From Rhizobium sp. WYJ-E13 (GTDB taxonomy: Bacteria; Pseudomonadota; Alphaproteobacteria; Rhizobiales; Rhizobiaceae): 64,000 nucleotides of DNA. Position 1 is the first letter of the stretch. Each line of letters starts with the position of its first letter. Positions 17,676 through 26,271 of the stretch are shown here, piece by piece. The notes beneath the pieces are model-generated. The model was not told the origin of the DNA. It was given only the letters and a program-made list of their open reading frames with translations, and ran no database searches. The stretch spans positions 620,001-684,000 of the forward strand of contig NZ_CP076853.1 of NCBI RefSeq assembly GCF_018987265.1, read 5' to 3'. A program made the position numbers and the translations under genes.

Positions 17676-17978
17676 ATGCGTAAGGTCGTTCGTAAGGTCG
17701 TTGCAGCAGCTTCGATCATTCTCCTCGGCTTCGCCGCTCCGGCCTTTGCCCAGGCCCTCGGTGATATGGACTATTCCGGCCGTTTCGGCGGCATGCCGCC
17801 CGGCACCGTGCCGGACGCCAACGCGAGTGGCGGCGGCATCTCCATTCCGCTCGACCCGGTCGAAACCGATAGTATCCGCGTCGTCGTTCCGCCCGATCGG
17901 ACGGCTTGCCCAAAGCCGGGCACGCGTGCCTATCGCACCGCCGAGCGTGACCACACGCTGCCTGCCGCCTGCCGCTGA
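17676..17978 (+). CDS. Small exported protein of unknown function
   Basis: 100 aa from the ATG at 17676, which has AAGGA eight bases upstream; in-frame ATGs at 17604 and 17670 are less well placed. A signal peptide MRKVVRKVVAAASIILLGFA ends near APAFAQ. The mature part is Gly/Pro-rich (YSGRFGGMPPGTVPDANASGG) with two cysteines (TACPKPG, PAACR). No family recognised. It starts about 100 bp beyond the right end of the IS element, which may have affected its upstream region. Confidence 0.6.
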   Translation: MRKVVRKVVAAASIILLGFAAPAFAQALGDMDYSGRFGGMPPGTVPDANASGGGISIPLDPVETDSIRVVVPPDRTACPKPGTRAYRTAERDHTLPAACR

Positions 17979-18011
17979 CGGGATTACTATCGGATTAGCG
18001 AGCAGGAACGG

Positions 18012-19520
18012 CTATTTGCCGCTCCTGTGCAGAAGCACGCCCAGTTCATGCCATTGGCGGCCATCGCGCTCGATCAGCTCGTCGCCGCAGGCAGGTCCCA
18101 TTGTACCCGGGACATAAGGATCCGGAATGCGGTCATCCTTTGCCCATTCGTCCAGGAAGGGCTGTACCGCTTCCCAGCCGGCCTCGATACCATCGGCGCG
18201 CTGGAAGAGTGTCTGGTCGCCGATGAAGAGATCATAGAGCAGCGATTCGTAACCGGTCGTCTTGCTGATGTCGAATTTGTCGGCATAGCGGAAATCCAGC
18301 GCCACCGGCACGGTATCGACGGATTGACCCGGTGATTTGATGGAAATTTCCATGCTCATGCCCTCATCGGGCTGCACCTGGATGACGAGTTTGTTCGGAG
18401 GCAGGCGGCGGTTGGCCCCTGTTTCGCGGAACTGCGCAAAGGGCACCGGCTGGAAGGTGATGACGATTTCCGTATCGCGCGCCGTCATCGCCTTGCCGGT
18501 ACGCAGATAGAAGGGAACGCCCGCCCAGCGCCAGGTATCGGCATAGAGCTTCAGCGCCACATAGGTCTCGGTCTTACTGTCGGGCGAAACATCCTTCGTA
18601 TCGCGATACGCGGGCAGGTCGGTGCCGTTGAGCGGGCCGGCGGTATAGGCACCGCGCACGCCATTCGCCCTGGCTTCCTCCGGCGTGTAAATGCGCAGAG
18701 CCTTCAGCACCTTGCTCTTCTCGTTGCGGATCGCTTCGGCGTCGAAACTGTTTGGCGGTTCCATGGCGATCATCGCCAGAAGCTGGAAGAGATGGTTGGG
18801 GATCATGTCGCGCAGCGCGCCCGTCGCATCGTAAAACTTCCCGCGCGTACCGACATCGACTGTCTCCGAGGCGGTGATCTGTACGTGGTCGATATAGCGA
18901 TTGTTCCACAGCGACTCGATCATCATGTTGGCGAAACGCGCCGTCATCAGGTTCTGCACCGTTTCCTTGCCGAGGAAATGGTCCAGCCGGTAGACTTGGC
19001 TTTCCTTCACGCGGGCGAGGATACGCGCATTCAGCGCCTTGGCGGATTCGAGATCGGTGCCGAAGGGTTTTTCAATGGCCACGCGGCGGAAGCAGCCCCC
19101 GCTTTCATCCATCAGTCCGAGATCGGCAAGTTTTTCGACGATCGGCCCGAAGAAGCTTGGCGGCACGGCAAGATAGAAGGCTGCATTGCAGGTCGTGCCG
19201 AGGCGCTTGCCGATTTCGAGGAAGATATCATCCCTGGTGAAATCTCCCTGCAGATAGGAGATGCGCGACCGCAGGCTCTCCCAGGCTTCGTCCTTTATTG
19301 TTTCTTCCTCGCCGCGGATCTGGCTGAGAAAGTCATCCAACCGCTTGCGCAGGAACTCGTCGTCACCGGGCTCGATGCCGACGCCGAGGATATGCAGGTC
19401 GCTGCCGACGAGGTGGCTGCGCGTGAGATTGATGATGGCCGGAACCAGCAGTCGCCGTGTCAGATCGCCGGTGGCACCGAAGATGACGAGAGTGACGGGC
19501 GGTGTGGGGTGAGCGTCCAT
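18012..19520 (-). CDS. zwf: Glucose-6-phosphate 1-dehydrogenase
   Basis: 502 aa from the ATG at 19520 (AGGAG nine bases upstream; ATG at 19529 abuts that site). Catalyses NAD(P)-dependent oxidation of glucose 6-phosphate to 6-phosphogluconolactone, first step of the pentose phosphate and Entner-Doudoroff routes. The cofactor loop FGATGDLTRRLLVPAI and the substrate block VYRLDHFLGKETVQNL (usual R-I-D-H-Y-L-G-K) are clear. The usual rhizobial partners pgl and edd are absent, so this may be a second, stand-alone zwf copy. A hairpin overlaps the stop codon region (about 18002-18027). Confidence 0.93.
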   Translation of the reverse strand: MDAHPTPPVTLVIFGATGDLTRRLLVPAIINLTRSHLVGSDLHILGVGIEPGDDEFLRKRLDDFLSQIRGEEETIKDEAWESLRSRISYLQGDFTRDDIFLEIGKRLGTTCNAAFYLAVPPSFFGPIVEKLADLGLMDESGGCFRRVAIEKPFGTDLESAKALNARILARVKESQVYRLDHFLGKETVQNLMTARFANMMIESLWNNRYIDHVQITASETVDVGTRGKFYDATGALRDMIPNHLFQLLAMIAMEPPNSFDAEAIRNEKSKVLKALRIYTPEEARANGVRGAYTAGPLNGTDLPAYRDTKDVSPDSKTETYVALKLYADTWRWAGVPFYLRTGKAMTARDTEIVITFQPVPFAQFRETGANRRLPPNKLVIQVQPDEGMSMEISIKSPGQSVDTVPVALDFRYADKFDISKTTGYESLLYDLFIGDQTLFQRADGIEAGWEAVQPFLDEWAKDDRIPDPYVPGTMGPACGDELIERDGRQWHELGVLLHRSGK

Positions 19521-19653
19521 GCGTGTCATCTCCTGCTGGATTGTCCCGGCCGAATATAAAGCGCTTCCGCTTTACCGCAAGAGAACTGCAGCCCAATGAT
19601 AACAGGCATTTGACAGGGCGGTACGGGTGCGGCGCTATGCCCTGAAAACAGCT

Positions 19654-19671
19654 CCGGGGCCAAAGCCCCGG
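19654..19671 (-). terminator. Terminator of the 226-aa gene
   Basis: Stem CCGGGGC / GCCCCGG with a 4-base loop. On the minus strand it is followed by a short T-run (CTGTTTTC). It lies 36 bp past the stop of the upstream minus-strand gene. Confidence 0.65.
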
Positions 19672-19707
19672 AAACAAGCGCGATGAAATCCGTTTCGCAA
19701 GAGCAGG

Positions 19708-20388
19708 TTAGCTGTTCTTGGTCGACTTGTCCGTGCTGCTATCGGCTGCCGGCGTCTGGATATCGGACGTGCCCGTGCTCGTTTCCGATTTGACCGGCCA
19801 GGTGATGTAATAATTCTGCGTGCCGACCTGCCCGAAATAGACTTCGTTGCCGGTGCCCTTTTCGATGAAGCTGCCGTTTTCGCTTCTGACGAGGCGCCCG
19901 TGGGAATCGCGCTGCAGATGGTCGCGCAGGAATTCGTTCCAGTCGCTGGTCTCGATTGCGGTGCCCTTCTTCTGGTCGACATCCGCTTCCTCGGGATCGG
20001 TGACATCCCAGGCCTTGATCGAAACGCCCTGGGTCGGATCGGTGACTGTCAACTGGCCCTTCTTGAAGGCGGCAAGCATCGCGGCCTCCTGGCTGCCTTC
20101 GCCCTTGGCGTCTGCCGCGGCGGTCATGTTCTGGCGCAGCAGCGACATGAAGGAGGCGGTGGTGATATCGGTGCTCGCGGTGGTGTTGCCGGACGTATCA
20201 GTCGATCCAGCCTTGCCGGAGTTGATCTTGTCGAGCATGACCGACAGCGCCGAGCGGGACTGCGAGGGAAGGCTGGAATAGTCATGATCGGTCGAGCTGC
20301 TGGAACTGCTGTCGGAGGAGCCGCTCTTGATCACCTGCAGAGCTATCTGCGCCGTTTGCAGCCGAATATTGGAAACAGAAGAAACCAT
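19708..20388 (-). CDS. Ser/Thr-rich hypothetical protein
   Basis: 226 aa. The N-terminus MVSSVSNIRLQTAQIALQVI is amphipathic, not a classical signal peptide. It is followed by a low-complexity Ser/Asp run (SGSSDSSSSSSTDHDYSS) and a second Ser/Thr/Gly segment near residue 60. The C-terminal half has KAWDVTDPEEADVDQKKG and GNEVYFGQVGTQNYYITWPV. The composition suggests a secreted or appendage-associated protein, but I recognise no domain. A terminator follows. Confidence 0.65.
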   Translation of the reverse strand: MVSSVSNIRLQTAQIALQVIKSGSSDSSSSSSTDHDYSSLPSQSRSALSVMLDKINSGKAGSTDTSGNTTASTDITTASFMSLLRQNMTAAADAKGEGSQEAAMLAAFKKGQLTVTDPTQGVSIKAWDVTDPEEADVDQKKGTAIETSDWNEFLRDHLQRDSHGRLVRSENGSFIEKGTGNEVYFGQVGTQNYYITWPVKSETSTGTSDIQTPAADSSTDKSTKNS

Positions 20389-20609
20389 CTCAAAATCTCT
20401 TTGTCAGGCCCCCCGCACGTGGTGGCGCAAAGGCGTTTAATGGATAGCGATCGACGCTGGTAACGTCGCGAAAGCATGTCTGGATTGAGAAATCCCAGAG
20501 CGAACCGCTACGCTTCAAACTTTGCGTGTGGCTTGCGGAGACTGACAAAGCGCCGCCGGCGGCGATCGCGCGGACAGCTGCCGGCATCAAGGACGTCGGG
20601 ATTTCCCGG

Positions 20610-21379
20610 TCAGCCCTTTACGGCCACCATGAAGAGCCGCGGGAACTTGAGCAGAACCTTACCATCGGCAGCCTTCGGATAGACCCGGTCGATACGTTCG
20701 AGATAGTCAGCCAGAAACGTCTCGCGGTGCTCTTCGCCGGCATGGTCGAGATAGGGCCGCAGGCCCGTTGCTTTGACCCATTCGACGATCGCCGCGGCAT
20801 TGTCCATCGGGTGGTTGTAGATCGTGTGCCAGATGTCGACGCGGGAGGATTTGGCGATCAGCCGGCTGTAATAGGTGGATGGCGGCGGCAGCACGTTGCG
20901 CCGAACGCTCTTTTTTCAAACGCCGTCTTCCAAGGCCCGGCATGCGCCGTTTCCTCCATCACCAGATGGCTCGGTTCGCCGAGATTGTCAGGCATCTGCA
21001 CGGCGAGCACGCCGCCCGGCGCCAGCCCGTCCATCAACCGGTCGAAAATGTCGAGATGGTTGGGCAGCCACTGGAAGACGGCATTGGCAAAGAGCAGGTC
21101 CGCCGGCTCGGTGGGCTGCCAGGTGGAAAGATCGGCCTCCACAAAGGCTGTGCCCGGCAGGCGCTTGCGGGCGGCTTCCAGCATGTTCAGGTCGCTGTCG
21201 AGACCCGACACGTTTTGCGCCCCATAGCGGTCGATGATCAGCCCGGTCGAATTGCCCGGCCCGCAGCCTAGATCGACCGCGTGGCGGAGTTCCGTCAGCG
21301 GTACCTGGGCCAGCAGGTCGCGAGCCGGGCGGGTGCGTTCATCCTCGAATTTCACATATTGGCTGGCTGACCATGCCAT
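20610..21379 (-). pseudogene. tam: Trans-aconitate 2-methyltransferase, frameshifted
   Basis: Two pieces make one Tam-like protein of about 256 aa. The start (ATG at 21379) carries the SAM motif [20 protein letters not shown] and [13 protein letters not shown]. After FEK, at an A6 tract (plus-strand T6, 20911-20916), the original frame runs to [10 protein letters not shown] and a stop at 20858. The continuation [20 protein letters not shown]...[11 protein letters not shown]...[11 protein letters not shown] lies in the -1 frame and ends at 20610. One extra A would restore it. Tam methylates trans-aconitate, an aconitase by-product. Mutation, sequencing error and slippage are all possible. Confidence 0.85.
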
Positions 21380-21395
21380 CGTCTTTCTCCTGATA

Positions 21396-21476
21396 TCAGG
21401 CCACGTCCTCGACGCGGCGGATGCGAACCTTGTCGATGTTGCGACCGTCGAGCTTCACCACTTCGAACTCGAACAA
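21396..21476 (-). pseudogene. Relic C-terminus of a CorC/HlyC-type protein
   Basis: The minus strand encodes [20 protein letters not shown] followed by RVEDVA and a stop. This resembles the end of the CorC_HlyC domain (F-x-F-E-V-x-x-x-D-G-R-x-I-D-K-V). No upstream CBS or DUF21 domains remain; further upstream lies the 3' end of the penicillin-binding protein gene. I read it as the surviving tail of a gene replaced by insertion of that gene. Confidence 0.5.
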
Positions 21477-21555
21477 TGCATTTCGGGATAATTTCCACTT
21501 GCTCCCATCCGGTTCGAATCGGCCGTCCGGTAGGGCTTTCGCGTGGAGGCGAAAA

Positions 21556-23904
21556 TCACTTTTCGCAAAGCAGCCGCTCGCCAGAATAGGGTTGGTAAGT
21601 ACAGTCCGACGGCCGGAAAGAACGATAGCTGCGGGAGCAGGCAGTGATGTTGCAGGACTGCGGTGCGCCTTGACCGTCAATCATCGCCCCTGTCGACCGC
21701 GCCTCATTCGGCGCAGCCTCGGTCATCGCCTCCTGCATGAACTCCCGCCAGATACGGGCCGGCAAGGCGCCGCCTGTGACGCCGTTCATCGGCGCGTCAT
21801 CGTCATTGCCCACCCAGACGCCGGCGACGAGCGGCTTCGTGAAGCCGACGAACCAGGCATCGCGATTGTTCTGGCTGGTGCCTGTCTTACCGGCCGCGAA
21901 CGTCCCTGGGTCGGCTCCCCGTCCAGTGCCGCGCTCGACAACCAATTGCAGGAGCCCGAGGAGATCGGACTGGTAGGGCGAAATGTCCACAGTCGGCCGA
22001 GCTTGTGAACCAACCCGAAACGCCTTTGGCTGCCCCGCTGCCTGAAAGTCGATGATACCCCAGGGCCTGACGGGCGCCTTGCCGAGATGGACAGACGCGT
22101 AGGCGCTGGTCAGGTCAAGCAGGTTTACTTCGGATGTGCCGAGCGCCAGAGACGGTGTATTGGCAAGCGGCGCATCAATGCCGAGCTCTCGTGCGGCGGC
22201 AATCACATTGTCGAGCCCGATCTGATCGGCAAGCCTGACCGTCGCGGCGTTGAGTGACCGGGCGAACGCTTCGGCCAGTGTTACCCAGCCGTGATAGCGT
22301 CCGCCGGAATTTTCCGGCGACCAGCCGTCGATGTCGATCGGCGCGTCGAGAACCCAATCGGACAAGGTGAGCCCAGCCTTCAGGGCCGCGTAGTAGACGA
22401 ACAGCTTGAAGGTAGAGCCCGGCTGCCGCATCGCCGTGACGGCGCGGTTGAACTGGCTTGCCTTGTAGTCGCGGCCGCCGACCATGGCAACGACTGCGCC
22501 TTCCGGTGTCATCGCAACAAAGGCAGCCTGCGATACTCCCGCAGCCTTTCCTTCCTTGTCTAGTGCCCTCCTTACGACGCTTTCAGCGATCTGTTGCAGA
22601 CGCGGAACGAGGGTCGTGCGCACCGTCGTCGACCCCGGCGAGGCACCGGCGATCTCGCTCGCCTGCGGCGAAATCCAGTCAGCAAACCAGCTTCCGGAGC
22701 GCGGTGTCGGCGTCGTGGGATGCAGCTTGGCGAAACTCGCCTCGGCTTCCTCCGCCTCCGGTCTGGTGATCTTGCCATTGGCCATCATCGCGTCAAGAAC
22801 AACGGCGGTGCGTTGCCGGGCGCCTTCGAAATTATCGATCGGATTCCATTGGCTCGGCGCCCGCAGCAATCCCGCCAGCATCGCCGATTCCGGCAGGTCG
22901 AGGGCGCCGATATCCTTGTTGAAGTAGATCCGCGCGGCGGCAGGCATGCCGGTCGCACCAGCGCCGAGGTAGGCGCTGTTGAGATAGCGTGTCAGGATTT
23001 CCTGTTTGCCGAGTTTCCACTCCAGCCAGAGGGCGATGACGACCTCCTGTATCTTTCGTTTTATTGTCCGATCGCTGTCGAGATATTGCAGTTTGATAAG
23101 CTGCTGGGTGATCGTGCTGCCGCCCTCTACCACCGAGCCAGCTTCGAAATTCCGCAGGAGCGCCCTTCCGATCCCTCTGACGTCGATGCCAAAGTGATGC
23201 ATGAACCGCCGGTCCTCGATTGAGAGGACGGCGTCGATCAGATGCGGCGGAAACTGGTTGTATTGCGCATAGGCTCCTTGATACGGCCCCTGTCTGACCA
23301 ACGGTGCACCGTCAGCGGTTTCCAGCACCACGACAGGCTTCAAGCTCCCATCTCGAATCTCGGCCCAGGGGACGTCCTTCAGTGCCCACACCAGGACACT
23401 TGCTGTCAGGAGGAGGCAGACAAGAAAGGCCGATCCCAGAGCGATTTTCCACCGTCTCGCATGAAGCGACGCGCGTCGGCGATTTCCGAAGGGCATCGCA
23501 TACAGACCACGAACACCTCGCCCTGCCTTCACCAGAGCGGTCGCGAGCCACTTGCCAAGATTGCGGATGGTTGTTGTGTTTTCCGGCCGAATTGATCCCT
23601 TGAATTCCGTCCTCAATCGCGAAGCGGCTGCGACTGTCTTGGCCTTGGCCCAGGTTGAACACACCCCCAGATCATGAGTCAGGGCATGCAGTAAGTTGTG
23701 CGCTGCCTGTCTGCTTTGGCCGAAGGACGTGTAGGGCTGTTGCGGTTGTTCAGCCTGGGGAGATGAACTGGTCTTCTCCAATGGGTTCGTGGCGGGCGTC
23801 TGCGCCCGAGCATCGTCAGTCGGAAGCTCCACATTTGCCGGTTGATCGGCACCTGTGCTTGGGCGATCGGCACTTTGCGTCGAGGATTTGGGAGGACTTG
23901 GCAT
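21556..23904 (-). CDS. Class A (PBP1-type) bifunctional penicillin-binding protein
   Basis: 782 aa. A long Pro/Gln-rich cytoplasmic N-terminus is followed by one membrane helix at about 153-175. The transglycosylase domain has VLSIEDRRFMHHFGIDVRGI, VVEGGSTITQQLIKLQYL and RKIQEVVIALWLEW. The transpeptidase domain has the SxxK motif in RQPGSTFKLF, SLN in FARSLNAATV and KTGTS in AAGKTGTSQNNRDAW. It polymerises and cross-links peptidoglycan in the periplasm. The C-terminus adds a Cys-rich tail (CNITACSRSYRSFRPSDC, then TYQPYSGERLLC) resembling BA14K proteins. Its end abuts a relic CorC/HlyC tail, which hints at acquisition by recombination. Confidence 0.92.
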   Translation of the reverse strand: MPSPPKSSTQSADRPSTGADQPANVELPTDDARAQTPATNPLEKTSSSPQAEQPQQPYTSFGQSRQAAHNLLHALTHDLGVCSTWAKAKTVAAASRLRTEFKGSIRPENTTTIRNLGKWLATALVKAGRGVRGLYAMPFGNRRRASLHARRWKIALGSAFLVCLLLTASVLVWALKDVPWAEIRDGSLKPVVVLETADGAPLVRQGPYQGAYAQYNQFPPHLIDAVLSIEDRRFMHHFGIDVRGIGRALLRNFEAGSVVEGGSTITQQLIKLQYLDSDRTIKRKIQEVVIALWLEWKLGKQEILTRYLNSAYLGAGATGMPAAARIYFNKDIGALDLPESAMLAGLLRAPSQWNPIDNFEGARQRTAVVLDAMMANGKITRPEAEEAEASFAKLHPTTPTPRSGSWFADWISPQASEIAGASPGSTTVRTTLVPRLQQIAESVVRRALDKEGKAAGVSQAAFVAMTPEGAVVAMVGGRDYKASQFNRAVTAMRQPGSTFKLFVYYAALKAGLTLSDWVLDAPIDIDGWSPENSGGRYHGWVTLAEAFARSLNAATVRLADQIGLDNVIAAARELGIDAPLANTPSLALGTSEVNLLDLTSAYASVHLGKAPVRPWGIIDFQAAGQPKAFRVGSQARPTVDISPYQSDLLGLLQLVVERGTGRGADPGTFAAGKTGTSQNNRDAWFVGFTKPLVAGVWVGNDDDAPMNGVTGGALPARIWREFMQEAMTEAAPNEARSTGAMIDGQGAPQSCNITACSRSYRSFRPSDCTYQPYSGERLLCEK

Positions 23905-24024
23905 CGGTTACCGCTAAAATGCTCTTCCCGAAAATAGCGCGCGCTTATACCGCGGCAATGCCAAATGATCCATCGCAAAACGGCCCACGTCGCACGTTCG
24001 CCGAGGATCCCGCTTTATGTCATC

Positions 24025-24059
24025 GGACCTAAGTCCTTGTTCGAGCGGGACCTAGGTCC
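24025..24059. promoter_or_regulatory. Twin GGACC(T/A)-palindromes
   Basis: GGACCTAAGTCC (24025-24036, one mismatched pair) and the perfect palindrome GGACCTAGGTCC (24048-24059) have centres 23 bp apart, about two helical turns. They lie between the divergent penicillin-binding protein and the small secreted protein gene. The spacing suggests cooperative binding of two regulator dimers on one DNA face. Regulator unknown. Confidence 0.5.
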
Positions 24060-24154
24060 AGTGTCCAGACACGGTGCCGATGACATATTAAAATTCAAGG
24101 CGTGGGGAGATTGCCTTGCAATGGAGTGCGCATAAATCGGAATCGGAAAAGGAC

Positions 24155-24421
24155 ATGAAAAAGTTCATTATCGCAGCGTTGGCTTTAGCGACGGCGTTAA
24201 CAGCGTCGCCCGCATTCTCTCAGATCTACTTCGAGTATGGGACCGGCCCTCGCTATTACGATCGCCCAGAACCACGGTACTATCGCTACCCGCCACGCTA
24301 CGCCTACGATGACGACTATGGCCGCCCGAGGTATCGCCATGGCGACCGGTGCTGGACGCAGAGATACTACGCATATAGGCATCACCACCGCGTGGTACGG
24401 TACAGGACCGTCTGCGACTAG
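24155..24421 (+). CDS. Small Tyr/Arg-rich secreted protein
   Basis: 88 aa from the ATG at 24155 (GGAAAAGGA upstream). The signal peptide MKKFIIAALALATALTASPA ends at FSQ. The mature part is dominated by Tyr, Arg and His (GPRYYDRPEPRYYRYPPRYA, RYRHGDRCWTQRYYAYRHHH) and ends RTVCD, with two cysteines. Such small YR-rich periplasmic proteins are frequent in rhizobia; function unknown. The twin palindromes lie about 100 bp upstream. Confidence 0.7.
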   Translation: MKKFIIAALALATALTASPAFSQIYFEYGTGPRYYDRPEPRYYRYPPRYAYDDDYGRPRYRHGDRCWTQRYYAYRHHHRVVRYRTVCD

Positions 24422-24658
24422 AGCCAAACGCGGTGGCTGTAGTTATCTGCAAGCGCATTCAGCGCAGCAGCGCCATCTCTCTTGAACGGCGCCCGCGCGA
24501 CCGCGAGTTATTCGTTCCTCGCCCCGCACTCGGCGGCCTCGAAAGGGCTGAACGCTATCCAGCGCAGACGCGCGGGGGAATCGACGCAGCCGGATCGGCT
24601 CTCCTCGCACCAGCCCACGGTTTTCGGAAGAGGGGATCGGCCGCAAGAACCGATCCTG

Positions 24659-25123
24659 TCACGCCGCCAGGATCGTGATCCCATGGGCGTTTGCCGCTGC
24701 CCGCATGCGCGCCACCGTCTCCGGTGACGGGCTGCCTTGCGGCTGTTCGGTGACGCCTTCGGTCTCGATGAATTCGGCCATGTCGTGGTCGACGATCGCC
24801 GAAAAGATAGCAGGCACGGTTCCGTTGTTGGAATAGCCGTGCACCATGAAAGGCGCGATGCTGACGATGTCGCCGGCGCTCGCCTGGATCTCTTCCGGCC
24901 CGGTATCGGTCAGCCGCCAGATCGTGAGAGTACCCTCGATGATCCGGAAGACTTCCGGGCTCGCATGCGCATGCCGGGGCGTCCTGCCGCCGGGCTCGAC
25001 GGTCACATCGAAGATGTTGAGCCAATTGCCCGTCAGGCGAGCCCGTCGCTCGACCTTGTCGCCCAGCACGAAGAAGCTTTTTGCTTCCGTCCGGGCATCT
25101 GTTTTCACAAATGAGTTGGACAT
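24659..25123 (-). CDS. Cupin-domain protein
   Basis: 154 aa single-domain cupin. Motif 1 is degenerate but readable in TVEPGGRTPRHAHASPEVFRIIEG (His pair and Glu for metal). Motif 2 is in VSIAPFMVHGYSNNG. A hairpin (GGATCGG / CCGATCC, 24634-24656) ends just past the stop codon. The substrate is unknown; such proteins may be small dioxygenases, isomerases or sensors. No partner gene in the same direction. Confidence 0.82.
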   Translation of the reverse strand: MSNSFVKTDARTEAKSFFVLGDKVERRARLTGNWLNIFDVTVEPGGRTPRHAHASPEVFRIIEGTLTIWRLTDTGPEEIQASAGDIVSIAPFMVHGYSNNGTVPAIFSAIVDHDMAEFIETEGVTEQPQGSPSPETVARMRAAANAHGITILAA

Positions 25124-25408
25124 GATGTCTCTTTCTTGTTCTTGCGGGGCGGTCCGATAGACCTTCGCGGCCGTTTTGGCAACCGCCGCAAAATCGGGGA
25201 AGGCGGCAAACGCGCGGCTTTTGCGTGCTTTCAGGCCCTGAAGCCGATCGCGGACATATCGGTACGGAGTATCCGCTGCGCAAGTGCGACAGGTTGGCCG
25301 CTGCTGTTTCTACGATACCGGCCTGTAATATCAGCGACACAGAAGAGGCGCATAGAACGCGCCGTTCCTTCCCCGCCAATCAGGCCATACCATCAGCGGA
25401 GCAACCCC

Positions 25409-26227
25409 ATGTCTTCTCTTCCCGTCGTCGGCGCCGCCATGACGATCGACGAACTCGAAAACCATCGCGACTGGCTCTTCGAAAAGTCCCGCGATCTCGA
25501 ACTGCAGAGCTTCATCAATGCCGACGTTCTGAACGGCGATTGGACGCCGCGGGCCGAGCGCGCCAGGAAGTTGCTCGACGGCTTCAAGGGCCGCGTCGGC
25601 ATCCATGGCCCATTCTGGGGCTTCATCATCGCCTCGCAGGATCCGGATATCCGCTCCGTCGTCTCCCGCCGCCTGATGCAGGGCCTTGATGTCTGCGCCG
25701 CGATCGGCGGCACGCACATGGTCGTCCATAGCCCCTACACGACCTGGGGCTATAACAACCTCGACAACAATCCCGGTGAACGCGAGAACATCGTCGACTA
25801 CTGCCATCAGACGATGCGCGACGCGGTAAAGCGCGCCGAGGAAATCGGCTGCACGATCGTCATCGAAAACATCGAAGACAAGGACCCGCATATCCGCGTA
25901 GCGCTTGCCGAGAGCTTCAACTCACCGGCCGTCGCCGTTTCGATCGACACCGGCCATGCGCATTACGCCCACGGCTCCACCGGCGCCCCGCCCGTCGATC
26001 ATTACGTCCATGCCGCCGGCAACCGCCTTGGCCACGTCCACCTGCAGGACGCTGACGGTTATGCCGACCGCCACTGGGCGCTGGGCGAAGGCACCGTCAA
26101 CTGGCGCGCAATCTTCGCTGCCCTTGCCAAGCTTGAAAGCAATCCGCGCCTCATCATCGAGATCAAGGACAAGTCGAAGATCATCGCTTCGGCCGAGTAT
26201 CTCGCCTCGCTCGGCGTCGCTCAATAA
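25409..26227 (+). CDS. Sugar phosphate isomerase/epimerase-like TIM-barrel protein
   Basis: 272 aa from the ATG at 25409 (MSSLPVVGAAM); the frame is open upstream to 25136 but that stretch does not look coding. Family features of AP-endonuclease-2-type barrels: GIHGPFWG, GGTHMVVHSPYTTW, IVIENIEDKDP (metal-binding Glu), VAVSIDTGHAHYAHG (Asp/His), LGHVHLQDADGYADRHWALGEG (His) and LIIEIKD (Glu). Together these give the divalent-metal site of xylose isomerase-like enzymes. Substrate cannot be assigned. Confidence 0.85.
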   Translation: MSSLPVVGAAMTIDELENHRDWLFEKSRDLELQSFINADVLNGDWTPRAERARKLLDGFKGRVGIHGPFWGFIIASQDPDIRSVVSRRLMQGLDVCAAIGGTHMVVHSPYTTWGYNNLDNNPGERENIVDYCHQTMRDAVKRAEEIGCTIVIENIEDKDPHIRVALAESFNSPAVAVSIDTGHAHYAHGSTGAPPVDHYVHAAGNRLGHVHLQDADGYADRHWALGEGTVNWRAIFAALAKLESNPRLIIEIKDKSKIIASAEYLASLGVAQ

Positions 26228-26271
26228 TAGAAACAGGCGGCGGGATGATCATCTCGCCGCCATCCCGAGCC

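Noticed and set aside
25136..25408. In-frame upstream extension of the TIM-barrel protein
   Set aside because: The extra 91 residues have no family similarity or ribosome site; the family normally starts near MSSLPVVG at 25409.
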